Program-made: the position numbers and the translations under genes | Assembly: GCF_900066015.1 (NCBI RefSeq) | Contig: NZ_LN890655.1 | Location: 2,830,726-2,894,725 of the forward strand | Origin: Candidatus Promineifilum breve | Lineage (GTDB): Bacteria > Chloroflexota > Anaerolineae > Promineifilales > Promineifilaceae | DNA length: 64,000 bases | Direction of reading: 5' to 3' | The notes under the pieces: model-generated | What the model was told of the DNA's origin: nothing | The model's database searches: none | What the model saw: the letters and a program-made list of their open reading frames with translations, nothing else | Part shown: positions 20,104-31,582 of the stretch, piece by piece | How positions within the stretch are numbered: the first letter of the stretch is position 1 | Layout of the letters: each line of letters starts with the position of its first letter

Positions 20104-21759
20104 TCAGTGGTCAGCGGTCTCCGCTTCACTCGTCACTTGCGGTATGGTAATAGCGTTGCCGTCACGCAGGGCGGCATAGGCCGGCGACATGATCTCGACG
20201 CCGGCGGCGGCGAAGTGATCCTGAATATTGCGGTGCAGATCGGAATAGATGAGCGGCAAGTATTGGGGCTGGCGGGTGTGGACGTTTAGCTCATAGCTAA
20301 CGTGGAAATCGTTCAGCGCGGTTTGCAACACAAACGGCGGCGGTGTCTTCTCGATGTGGGCGGTGTCCAGCGCGGCGGCGATTAACAACTCGTGGATGCG
20401 CTGCCAGGCCACGTCGTAGCCGATGGTAATGGTGGTGTGCAAGACGACCCCCTTTTCGGCCGCCATCCGGCTAAAGTTCGTCACCGACGTGCCCAGAACC
20501 AGCGCGTTGGGGAACGACACCACTTCGTTTTTGAATGTACGCACGCGGGTTGTTAGAAGATATTTGCCGACCACCTCGCCGATACTGTTTTGAATCTGGA
20601 CGTAATCGCCCAGACGGAACGCGCCGGTGTAGGTCAGGATGATGCCGGCAATGATATTGGCGATGGCCGACGACGAGGCCAGCGTGAAGAGCAGGGCCAG
20701 GAAGGCGCCGATGCCCTGGAACACCGGCAGGTTGCTCAGCGGCAGCGACGTAAAGCCGACGATGACGGCGACGACGATCAGGAAAATGTTGACCATCTTG
20801 CCCGTAAAAATCGCCCAGTCCGGCTCGAACGACGGCAGCCGCACAACGCCGCGGCTCACTTCGCGGAACAACAGATTTACCAGCCGCGTGATCAACCAGG
20901 TGACGGCTGCCAGAACAAGCAGAAAGGCCACTTCCGGCAAAGCCGCCGTGATCAGATTCCAAAGCCGGGCCAGGGGATTCAGGATCAATTGGATGAGGCT
21001 TTGGCCCAGAGGGCGGGTGCGGGGAAAAGAGCGCAAGATAACGGGGATAGCCACCGTGATCAGGAAAATCGACAACGCTATTTTGCCAAAGCGTAACAGG
21101 CCGCGCACCAGGCGGCTGAATTGGCCCGACTGGTAGAACTCGGAATGACTTAGCGTCGGCGGCAGACGACCCGACTCGGTGGTGGGGTCGAGCTTATCGA
21201 CCAGCCAGTCGCCGAAGCGGTTGATCAGCCAGAGCAGGCTGAGCAGCCCCAGCAGAACCAACAAGGCAATCCCCAACCTGGCGCCTAGCGCCGGCGCGCT
21301 GACGCCGGCCTGCCCGGCGGCGATGGCCGTCTGGATGATGGCCGCCCACTCCTGAGCCAGTTCCTGCCGGGCGCGTCCTTCGGCCGCGGCGTCGGCATCG
21401 CTCACCGAAACCAACACCTTTTCGCCGACCATAATGTCGGTCGCGCCCTCCACGTCGCGCACCGTGACGATGATCTCGCCGCTGAAGGGGTTATTGGCTA
21501 ACTGGCTGATGTGGTCAGACACCAAAGCGGCCCGCTCCGTGGCCGTGATGGAGCCGACGCGGGTCTTCAGGCGAAACAACTCCTGACCATTGACGATGAC
21601 CGGCGCGCCCTCCTGGGCCGGAGGCGTGGCGGCCGGTGTGGCGGTGGGTTCCACCTGATAGACGGCCGATGCGGCCACCGGGCTACTCCAGATGAGCAAG
21701 AGAAGGGTAACAAGGAGCGGCCATCCGCGTCGGCGGCCGGTGTGCGGGTGTGGGTGCAT
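20104..21759 (-). CDS. MscS-family mechanosensitive channel
   Basis: A 551-residue small-conductance mechanosensitive channel with a secretion signal (WPLLVTLLLLIWSSPVAASA) and a periplasmic domain of about 130 residues. Several TM helices follow, then the MscS pore and beta domain: helix VFQGIGAFLALLFTLASSSAIANIIAGIIL, then FRLGDYVQIQNSIGEVVGKYL, VSFPNALVLGTSVTNFSR, and the C-terminal alpha/beta cage. It releases small solutes under membrane tension. The stop codon lies inside low-complexity repeat DNA, and the last residues (VTSEAETADH) may be partly derived from it. Confidence 0.93.
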   Translation of the reverse strand: MHPHPHTGRRRGWPLLVTLLLLIWSSPVAASAVYQVEPTATPAATPPAQEGAPVIVNGQELFRLKTRVGSITATERAALVSDHISQLANNPFSGEIIVTVRDVEGATDIMVGEKVLVSVSDADAAAEGRARQELAQEWAAIIQTAIAAGQAGVSAPALGARLGIALLVLLGLLSLLWLINRFGDWLVDKLDPTTESGRLPPTLSHSEFYQSGQFSRLVRGLLRFGKIALSIFLITVAIPVILRSFPRTRPLGQSLIQLILNPLARLWNLITAALPEVAFLLVLAAVTWLITRLVNLLFREVSRGVVRLPSFEPDWAIFTGKMVNIFLIVVAVIVGFTSLPLSNLPVFQGIGAFLALLFTLASSSAIANIIAGIILTYTGAFRLGDYVQIQNSIGEVVGKYLLTTRVRTFKNEVVSFPNALVLGTSVTNFSRMAAEKGVVLHTTITIGYDVAWQRIHELLIAAALDTAHIEKTPPPFVLQTALNDFHVSYELNVHTRQPQYLPLIYSDLHRNIQDHFAAAGVEIMSPAYAALRDGNAITIPQVTSEAETADH

Positions 21760-21840
21760 TGAGTTAGCCTGTTTGTGTCGAGATGGGAGAGATTATCCTC
21801 GCCATCGCCTGGCGCGGCAATTTACCGGCCCGCGGGGGCC

Positions 21841-22437
21841 TCACCCGTTGTTGCGCCGATAGAGGCCAATCCACTGCCCGGCGGCCGAGTCGGCGATGAG
21901 CGTCGCCAGCCGTTTGCGGCGCGTCTCCTCGCGCTTGGCGCTGGTGACCCAGTGCGATGCCCCGCGACGGTAGTGGGGCGGCTGCACTTCCCAGTAGGCC
22001 CAGGCCGTGGCGTTGGCGCGGAACTCGGCCTCGTAGGTGGTGTCGAAGGCGGCCGACTGGCGCTCATAGGAATATTGCTCGTCCCGGCCGGCGTCACGGG
22101 CTTCGAAGGCGGCCAGCCCCGCCGGTTGCATTAGCCCCTGTTCGATCAATTCCTGCGCCCGGCGGATATTGACGGCACTCCAATGGCTGCCCTTGCGGCG
22201 CGGCGTGAAGCGGTTGGCATAGCTGATGTCATCGAGGCTTTTGCGGATGCCGTCGATCCAGCCGTAGCACAAGGCCTGATCGACCGCCTCCGGCCAGCTC
22301 ATACTGGGCCGGCCGCTGCTCTTCTTGTAGTAGCCGGCCCATAGTTCGTCGGCCGTGGCGTGATTGGCCGCCAGCCAGGCGCGGAACTCGGCCGGGGTGG
22401 CGAAGATTATCACGTTGGTGGGTTCCTTGCTGGACAT
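21841..22437 (-). CDS. YdeI/OmpD-associated family protein
   Basis: A 198-residue soluble protein. The N-terminal half has the family blocks FRAWLAANHATADELWAGYYKKSSG, MSWPEAVDQALCYGWIDG and RFTPRRKGSHWSAVN. The C-terminal half has the helical FEARDAGRDEQYSYERQ and the end segment RGASHWVTSAKREETRRKRLATLI. Members are annotated as bacteriocin-protection or stress-associated, but the biochemical role is unknown. It lies alone, convergent to nothing and divergent from the McrB-like gene. Confidence 0.88.
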   Translation of the reverse strand: MSSKEPTNVIIFATPAEFRAWLAANHATADELWAGYYKKSSGRPSMSWPEAVDQALCYGWIDGIRKSLDDISYANRFTPRRKGSHWSAVNIRRAQELIEQGLMQPAGLAAFEARDAGRDEQYSYERQSAAFDTTYEAEFRANATAWAYWEVQPPHYRRGASHWVTSAKREETRRKRLATLIADSAAGQWIGLYRRNNG

Positions 22438-22628
22438 AGTCAGGGATGGTAATCGCCGCGGATGGGGTTGTCAATTTCTTTCTCTCTGCGCCCTCCGCGT
22501 CTTACCTCCGCGTGCTCCGCGTTCCTCTCCTCTTCATCCCCGATTTGCCCATTCCGCCGCCATCCACCTATACTTATGCCCGTGAACCGAACCTGCCGTA
22601 CCGCTCGCTTAGCCGGGAGAAGCGCGTC
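22438..22628. other. Intergenic gap with short CTCCGCG word repeats
   Basis: The gap holds repeated words at about 22486-22530 (gccctccgcgtc, cctccgcgtgctccgcg), another low-complexity class. A ribosome-site-like gggagaag precedes the downstream ATG. No gene is supported. Confidence 0.5.
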
Positions 22629-24119
22629 ATGCCCCTAGACGATGACGCCGCCCCCCGCCCCCTGGCTGCCCCCTTTGCCGCCATCTTCGGCGACCGGGCC
22701 ACGGCCGACTGGGCCTTCGACCGCTTTGCCCGGACCATCGAGCGGCTGGGCGGCGGGCCGAATGACCCGCGCTTTGCCCTGACGCTGCCCCACGGCCGGA
22801 CGATGCTGCGGCTGAATCTGGGCAACTGGGCGGTGCTGGACGTGTCCGCCCGCGCCGGTGTGCTGCATCTGACGGCGCTCATCGAGCCGATGGTGGGCGC
22901 TTTCTCGTTCCCGCGCAGCGAACCGTACGCCCGCAGCGACGACAGCATGGCCGTTTTCAGTGTGCCGCTGGACACGGCGAGGGCCTGGCCGGAGGAGCTG
23001 CGCCGCGTCTACGAGGAAAGCATGATCGTGCTCGCCGAGCGCTTCGGCCGCTACCAGTCGTCGCCCAGCCGGCGCTTCCATCAGGCCGAACTATTCCGGG
23101 CGCTTTTCGACACGGCCGAGCGGGAGCGCTTGTTGACCGATGGCCTACCGCCGGCGAGCGTCGCCGGCGAGGGCCGCGCCGGCCGAGAGCGATCTGCCCC
23201 CGCCGCCCGCGCCCTCCGCGAGACCCGGCCCCAATGGGGCGCGAGTCAACAAGCCATGCCGGAGCCTTATCCACGGGCCAACTTTCTCGCTGACACCTAT
23301 CTGACCGAAGAGACTGCCGACGAACTCCACGACCTGCTGCGGGAAAAGCGGCAGATCATCCTCTATGGCCCGCCGGGCACGGGCAAGACCCACGTGGCCC
23401 GTCGCCTGGGCCGTTGGCTGACCGGGCTGGCCGACCCGCCGCCGGAACGGCTGACGATCATCCAGTTCCACCCGGCCTACAGCTATGAGGAGTTTATCGA
23501 GGGCATCCGGCCGGAGAGCCGCGAGCGCGGCGGCCGATTCCACGTCGACTACCCCGCCCGGCCCGGCGTCTTCGTTCGCTTCTGCCGCCAGGCGGCGCAT
23601 ATCGATGGGCCATGTGTCTTCATCATTGACGAGATCAATCGCGGCAACATCGCCCGTATCTTCGGCGAGTTGACGCTGTTGCTGGAGTACCGCGACGAAG
23701 CGATCCCCTTGCCCTACTCCGGCGAGCGCTTTCGCATCCCGCCCAACGTTCACCTCATCGGCACGATGAACACCGCCGACCGCTCCATCGCCCTGGTCGA
23801 TTTTGCCCTGCGCCGCCGCTTCCACTTCTTCCACTTTGCCGCCGACCCCGATCTGTTCGACCGCTGGCTGGCCCGGCAGCCGTCCGCGCTGCCCTATCTC
23901 GGCGCGCTCTACCGCCGGCTGGCGGCCGAGGCCATCGACGACCCCAACTTCGCCATCGGCCCCAGCGCCTTCATGCGCGAACTGGATGAGACCGGGTTGG
24001 CCCGCCTGTGGCGGCGCACGATCATGCCCTATCTGGAAGAATACTATATCGACCAGCCGGCCAGGGCGCGGTTGTGGGCTTGGGAGGGGGATGTGGTTAG
24101 AAGCTTGCGAGGGTCATAA
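22629..24119 (+). CDS. McrB-like AAA+ ATPase (AAA_5), no McrC partner
   Basis: A 496-residue protein, taking the ATG at 22629 after gggagaag. Residues about 1-180 form an N-terminal domain that I do not recognise (LPHGRTMLRLNLGNWAVLDV and later a helical region). The McrB-type AAA+ module follows: Walker A GPPGTGKT near residue 247, FHPAYSYEEFIEGIRPE, Walker B VFIIDEINRGNIARIFGEL, sensor IGTMNTADRSIALVDFALRRRF. McrB is the GTP-driven motor of the McrBC modification-dependent nuclease. The nuclease subunit McrC is missing on both sides; the next features are a broken DUF5615 gene and a secreted protein. It could be an orphan restriction motor or a separate AAA+ function. Confidence 0.88.
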   Translation: MPLDDDAAPRPLAAPFAAIFGDRATADWAFDRFARTIERLGGGPNDPRFALTLPHGRTMLRLNLGNWAVLDVSARAGVLHLTALIEPMVGAFSFPRSEPYARSDDSMAVFSVPLDTARAWPEELRRVYEESMIVLAERFGRYQSSPSRRFHQAELFRALFDTAERERLLTDGLPPASVAGEGRAGRERSAPAARALRETRPQWGASQQAMPEPYPRANFLADTYLTEETADELHDLLREKRQIILYGPPGTGKTHVARRLGRWLTGLADPPPERLTIIQFHPAYSYEEFIEGIRPESRERGGRFHVDYPARPGVFVRFCRQAAHIDGPCVFIIDEINRGNIARIFGELTLLLEYRDEAIPLPYSGERFRIPPNVHLIGTMNTADRSIALVDFALRRRFHFFHFAADPDLFDRWLARQPSALPYLGALYRRLAAEAIDDPNFAIGPSAFMRELDETGLARLWRRTIMPYLEEYYIDQPARARLWAWEGDVVRSLRGS

Positions 24120-24240
24120 AGAGGCGTGGTGTACAGGCCGTATCGGCCCAAGACGTGGGAAATCTCGGCTTGACGGACGAGCAGCAACTGGCATACTCTC
24201 AGGCGCTCAATATGGTTCTCTTCACCCATGACGAGGATTT
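24101..24240 (+). pseudogene. DUF5615-like (PIN-like) gene remnant
   Basis: Frame 24101-24240 reads RRGVQAVSAQDVGNLGLTDEQ and then QALNMVLFTHDEDFL, which matches the middle of DUF5615/PIN-like toxin proteins. The N-terminal LDExLP part is absent because the frame opens after a stop overlapping the McrB-like gene. Past FL the frame turns to unrelated residues. A partner antitoxin of the DUF433 type is not seen. The rest of the gap up to 24680 shows no gene. Confidence 0.6.
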
Positions 24241-24322
24241 CCTCATGGTATCCGTTCGTATGCCGCTCTTCGCCCACGCTCCTACCGGTTTACTGCCCTG
24301 TCTTTCGACGAACACACATCTA

Positions 24323-24351
24323 TTGACATTTACCTGCGACCGATCTACGAT
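24323..24351 (+). promoter_or_regulatory. Candidate promoter for the secreted protein
   Basis: A perfect TTGACA (24323-24328), a 17-base spacer and TACGAT (24346-24351). It would give a leader of over 300 bases before the GTG start at 24681, so the assignment is tentative. Confidence 0.35.
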
Positions 24352-24680
24352 GTAAGTAATTCTGACGGTGTTGGGTTTATCCAACGTCAGATGATCAGGA
24401 AATCTAGAGCCATCCATACAACCAAACGAGGCGAATTGCAATTGTTCTTACCTCGCCTGCCGGGCAGTCACCTGGCCGCGCGGGCTGGGGTTTATCTGGC
24501 GTCGTGTGTCCCCAAAGCCACTGCCTTTAGGGACAAGGAGGAGCAATATGGCAATGAGTGGGCAAGAAGCGCTCCTTCAAGCTGATTAAGCGTCCGCGAG
24601 CGACCCGCCTTGCCCGGCCCACAAAATTCCACAATTCTCTTGGTTTTTGTGTCACTCCTGAGACAGGAAGGAGGTGTAAC

Positions 24681-25463
24681 GTGACACAGAAGCGGTTTTT
24701 CTATGTACTGTTGGTAACGGTGTTGGGTCTGTTCCTGGCTGCCACGGTCGTCGCCGCCCAAGGGGATACCGCGGTGGAGAAGATCGAAACGGCTATGCTC
24801 GTCCTCGGGCAACCCTATGTACCCGATGGGCCGGCCAAGGATGGTGTGACGGTCAACAGAATGAAGGAAGGCGGCATCATGCCGGCCACCCCGACCGAGA
24901 AAATCGGGCTGTCCCCGACGATCACCCCTTCTAAAGTTCTCTACAAGGTCCGCGAGACGTTCGAAGGGGTATGGCCAACCGGCTTGTGGTATACCTATGA
25001 CAACAACGGCGCCACCGGCGGCCAGGTTTGTTGGGATGACGACGACTGGATCCATTACAAAGGTTTCTGGAGCGGTTCTTCGGCCAACGGTTGCGCCGAC
25101 GGCATTGACCCGTGGACAGAATACTATCCCGATAACATGGATTCGTGGATGGTCAACGGTCCGTTCAGCACCGTGGGGGCCAAGAACGCCAAGATCGGCT
25201 TCAAGTATTGGAACCAATCGGAATTGAACTACGATTACCTATGGTGGTGCGCCTCGGCTGACGGGGCCAACTTCTATTGCTACGGGCACACCGGCAGCAG
25301 CAACGGCTGGAAGTCCGGCTCGATGAACCTGAAGCGCGTTCCGGGATACGGTAGCATGATGGGCGACCCGACCGTCTGGGCTGCATGGGTTTTCACTAGT
25401 GATGGAAGCGAAGTTGATGACGGCGGCTTTGTGGACAACGCCGGCATTGTTGTAACGAGGTAA
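24681..25463 (+). CDS. Secreted beta-sandwich (MAM-like/M6-associated) protein
   Basis: The start is taken as GTG 24681, preceded by ggaaggaggtg, which gives a classic signal peptide (KRFFYVLLVTVLGLFLAATVVAAQ). The 260-residue product has a region of about 75 residues and then a domain of about 170 residues: ETFEGVWPTGLW, VCWDDDDWIHYKGFWSG, DSWMVNGPFSTVGAKNAKIGF, YDYLWWCASADG, VWAAWVFTSDGSEVDDGGFVDN. This is the jelly-roll pattern found in immune-inhibitor-A-associated and MAM-like domains of secreted proteins. No protease motif (HExxH) is present. It is followed by a strong terminator. Likely an exported binding protein; target unknown. Confidence 0.75.
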   Translation: MTQKRFFYVLLVTVLGLFLAATVVAAQGDTAVEKIETAMLVLGQPYVPDGPAKDGVTVNRMKEGGIMPATPTEKIGLSPTITPSKVLYKVRETFEGVWPTGLWYTYDNNGATGGQVCWDDDDWIHYKGFWSGSSANGCADGIDPWTEYYPDNMDSWMVNGPFSTVGAKNAKIGFKYWNQSELNYDYLWWCASADGANFYCYGHTGSSNGWKSGSMNLKRVPGYGSMMGDPTVWAAWVFTSDGSEVDDGGFVDNAGIVVTR

Positions 25464-25522
25464 CCTATCCGGGCCGGCAACGGCCCGCGCGATGGCGCGG
25501 ATCACTGCAGGCCACTTCATAA

Positions 25523-25559
25523 AAAGGGGCCCTCCTGAACCGTTCAGGAGGGCCCCTTT
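25523..25559. terminator. Strong bidirectional terminator
   Basis: Near-perfect 18-base arms (aaaggggccctcctgaac and its complement) flanked by an A run and a T run. It sits between the convergent secreted-protein gene and metH. Confidence 0.9.
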
Positions 25560-25584
25560 CTCAATCCAGCCGTTTGCCGGATGA

Positions 25585-29364
<3,780 letters not shown>

Positions 29365-29371
29365 ACAAAAA

Positions 29372-29390
29372 GCCTCTCAGGATGAGAGGC
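29372..29390 (-). terminator. Riboswitch-controlled terminator of metH
   Basis: On the minus strand the hairpin gcctctcatc/ctgagaggc is followed by five U. Its 5' arm CUCUCAUC is fully complementary to the 3' strand of riboswitch helix P1 (GAUGAGAG), so the two structures exclude each other. The 3' arm also contains gagagg, which lies 8 bases before the ATG at 29364 and could serve as ribosome site. Confidence 0.85.
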
Positions 29391-29408
29391 TTCGCAATTC
29401 AAGCTGCT

Positions 29409-29522
29409 ACTCTCATCTGTCAGTAGATCGACCTGCTGTCGAACTCTGCCGGATTTGGCACCTGCCTTGTGGGCGGTTGCCGAGGTATCGTCGGGCCGGT
29501 CCCTCCACCTCTCTCGATGAGT
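29409..29522 (-). promoter_or_regulatory. SAM-I (S-box) riboswitch upstream of metH
   Basis: Read on the minus strand, the element has the S-box core: P1 5' strand actcatc, then gagaggtggagggaccggcc, the cggcaacc block, the ggtgccaaatccggcag block and the P1 3' strand gatgagagt. These are the conserved SAM-binding elements in the correct order and spacing. A terminator follows at 29372-29390. By known S-box logic, SAM binding stabilises P1, frees the terminator and stops metH transcription; without SAM the P1 3' strand pairs with the terminator arm. Confidence 0.93.
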
Positions 29523-29595
29523 ATACGGTTGTTGGCTGAACAATTGTCTGAAGATTAATGCAGATGGGCGTTGGTGTCAAATCGGCACGTAGATA

Positions 29596-29672
29596 ACACA
29601 GAGCGCACAGAGGCACAGAGGGAAGAGAGTAGAATTCTAACGTCTCCTCTTTGCCTCTGTGCCCTCTGTGTA
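29596..29672. repeat. CACAGAGG-type inverted repeat
   Basis: A left arm rich in cacagagg words (acacagagcgcacagaggc) and a right arm with gcctctgtgccctctgtgt, about 77 bases in all. It lies between the metH riboswitch and the first of the secreted paralogues. Confidence 0.7.
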
Positions 29673-29711
29673 ATTTTCTGTTTTGTATTGACAAATAGCC
29701 TGGGAAACAAC

Positions 29712-29735
29712 AAGGCCTCTCCGAAGAGAGGCCTT
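29712..29735 (-). terminator. Terminator after the paralogous secreted gene
   Basis: The minus strand reads aaggcctctc, a four-base loop, gagaggcctt and then a T-rich run. It lies 38 bases after the stop codon of the gene at 29773-30426. Confidence 0.75.
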
Positions 29736-29772
29736 GACTGCGCCTGTTTATCCTGTCATGCGGTGGGGCGAA

Positions 29773-30426
29773 TTACCAGCCGTAATTCTCCCAGCCGTCG
29801 AAGGTGCCGCCTTGCTTGACGAGCACCGCGGTGTAGTGAATATTCATCGGGTACCAGTCGGCCGGGTTCTCGCCGCTCCAGTTGAAGCCGCCCTTGTCGC
29901 TGACCGGCTTGTTGTTGCGGTTGCGCACGGAGAAGCCGTCCTTGGTGCGCGGACTACTCCAGAGGATGGGCTGGTTGTTCTTCTTCCACATATCGCTCAG
30001 CTTGAACGACCAGGTGCGCTCGGAGCCGGGCACGCCGTCAATCCGTTGGCCCTTGCAGTTCTCGCGGCTACCCTGCCAGAAGCAGAAGCCGAGCTTCATG
30101 CCGGGCTGGTTTTCCGGGATGCTGATGATGCGCGCGCGGAAGTAGAGCGTGCCGCCGGCGAAACCGGCATATTGGCCGCTGGTCCAGTTGGCGTTGGCTG
30201 CGCCGGGCGGCGGTTTATCAACCACGAAGCCGCCCAGCGCCTGGGTGACGCTGAAGGGGTTCGCGTTGCTGCCCCGGTTGTAGACCAGGATTTCGTCCGA
30301 AGTGCCGTTGCCGGCCGATTGGGCGCGGGCGGCCGTGGCGCCGAACAGGGCCAGGCCCAGGATGGCGCTCACGAACAACACCAGGACCATCATTCTGGCC
30401 CACGGTTTCTGCGTTTGTTGACTCAT
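29773..30426 (-). CDS. Secreted paralogue 1 of an unrecognised domain family
   Basis: A 217-residue protein with a signal peptide or anchor (MMVLVLFVSAILGLALFGATAARA), a short linker and one domain (about 45-217) shared with the next three genes upstream. Hallmarks: DEILVYNRG, a strand block LYFRARIISIPENQPGMKLGF, the Cys pair CFWQGSRENCKG, TWSFKLSDMW, WSSPRTKDGFSVRN, NKPVS, WSGENPADWYPMN and the C-terminal VLVKQGGTFDGWENYGW. The pattern suggests an all-beta, aromatic-rich fold as in carbohydrate-binding modules, but no catalytic motif is evident and I do not recognise the family. It is closest to the 30481-31125 gene. Confidence 0.8.
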   Translation of the reverse strand: MSQQTQKPWARMMVLVLFVSAILGLALFGATAARAQSAGNGTSDEILVYNRGSNANPFSVTQALGGFVVDKPPPGAANANWTSGQYAGFAGGTLYFRARIISIPENQPGMKLGFCFWQGSRENCKGQRIDGVPGSERTWSFKLSDMWKKNNQPILWSSPRTKDGFSVRNRNNKPVSDKGGFNWSGENPADWYPMNIHYTAVLVKQGGTFDGWENYGW

Positions 30427-30480
30427 TTGTTTCCTTACTCCTCTATGCCTGATGGGCCGGTCACGGGCGCGTCGCGCCGC

Positions 30481-31125
30481 TTACCAGCCGTAGTTTTCCC
30501 AACCGTCGAACGTGCCGCCTTGCTTGACGAGCACTACGGTGTAGTGGACATTCATGGGATACCAGTGATCCGGATTCTCGCCACCCCAGTTCCAGTTCTT
30601 CTTGGAGCTGACCGGGTTGTTCTGCGCGTTGCGGACGATGAAGCCGTGGCGCTGGCGGGGTTGCGACCAGTTGATCGCCTTCTTCACCCACATATCGCTC
30701 AACTTGTGCGACCACGTGCTCTCGGCGCCGGGAACCCCGGTCAGCCATTGGCCGCGGCATTCCTCGTTCTTGAAATGGTCCTGCCAGACACAGAAGCCGA
30801 ACTTCATACGATTCTGGTTCTGGGGAATGCTGATGACGCGCGCCCGATAATAGAGCGTGCCGCCGGCAAACCCGGCATACTGGCCGGAAACCCAGTTGGC
30901 GTTGGCCGCGCCGCTGGGCACTTCCATGATGAAGCCGTTCATCGACTTGGTGATGGTGAAGGGATTGGTTTTCGTCCCGCGGTTGAAGACGAGAATCTCG
31001 TCGGCGGTGCCGTTGCCGGCGCTGACGCCGGCGGTCGTGCTGAACAGCATCAGGCCGACCAGCGCGCTTATGAACATGACCAGGACCATTAGCTTGGCCC
31101 ACGGTTTCTGCGATCCTTGTGACAT
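30481..31125 (-). CDS. Secreted paralogue 2 of the same domain family
   Basis: A 214-residue protein, colinear with paralogue 1 and separated from it by 54 bases, with an aggaga ribosome site before the start. The leader PWAKLMVLVMFISALVGLMLFSTTAG is followed directly by the shared domain: LYYRARVISIPQNQNRMKFGF, CVWQDHFKNEECRG, TWSHKLSDMW, INWSQPRQRHGFIVRN, WGGENPDHWYPMN, VVLVKQGGTFDGWENYGW. The C-terminal 20 residues are nearly identical to paralogue 1, pointing to recent duplication. Its leader region (31126-31582) is long and repetitive. Function unknown. Confidence 0.8.
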   Translation of the reverse strand: MSQGSQKPWAKLMVLVMFISALVGLMLFSTTAGVSAGNGTADEILVFNRGTKTNPFTITKSMNGFIMEVPSGAANANWVSGQYAGFAGGTLYYRARVISIPQNQNRMKFGFCVWQDHFKNEECRGQWLTGVPGAESTWSHKLSDMWVKKAINWSQPRQRHGFIVRNAQNNPVSSKKNWNWGGENPDHWYPMNVHYTVVLVKQGGTFDGWENYGW

Positions 31126-31582
31126 CGAACTTTCTCCTGCTACGGTTAGTTTGCTGGTGCGATCCAGCAGAGTGATCGCGCTTAGGCAACCACCAGTGGC
31201 TAAAAGCGTGGTGAGACAGACGGCGACAGCGCGTTACCCCGACGCTACAGGCGCGTCGAAACGGCTACTTGCGCAATTCAGGAGGATAACAGGCGTCCCA
31301 GCCCAATCACTCTCGGCTGAGGTTTGAAACCCCGATGGTAACAGCCGTCCCAAGCGGCTACTGCCCTACCACACTATTGGCTAAACGACAAGTGTTATAG
31401 CACCGCTCCAGCCCGCGCATTGTACCGGCGCGGGAATTTGTGTCAATGCCCCTTCTCTAGGCATACTAATGGGATGCTTAACTTGAAAGGGACAAAGCGA
31501 GCCATAGCGTGTCGTTAGCCGGTTGACAATGATGTGGCCGAAGCCGGATTGGTTACCGGCTTCGGCCCGGCTCTTCGGCCGT
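31126..31582 (-). other. Long noncoding leader with repeated 32-base motif
   Basis: This 457-base gap holds no gene. It contains two 32-base copies (31237-31268 and 31330-31361) that share ccccga at one end and cggctac at the other, with a taacag/tacagg core, and a partial third copy (ataacaggcgtcccagcc) near 31285-31305. The region lies directly upstream of paralogue 2 and could be a structured leader RNA or a degraded repeat array. Confidence 0.5.
31534..31566 (-). terminator. GC hairpin after paralogue 3
   Basis: An inverted repeat ggccgaagccgg ... ccggcttcggcc lies 17 bases after the stop of the gene ending at 31583. It lacks a clear U run, so it may be a weak or Rho-assisted terminator. 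Confidence 0.5.

Noticed and set aside
22629-24119. Complete McrBC restriction system
   Set aside because: Only the McrB-like ATPase is present; no McrC-type nuclease on either side.
31195-31400. Possible cyclic-di-GMP, cobalamin or manganese riboswitch in the leader of paralogue 2
   Set aside because: Fragments such as gtagcc and gttacc were suggestive, but the conserved core blocks of none of these classes could be laid out in order.
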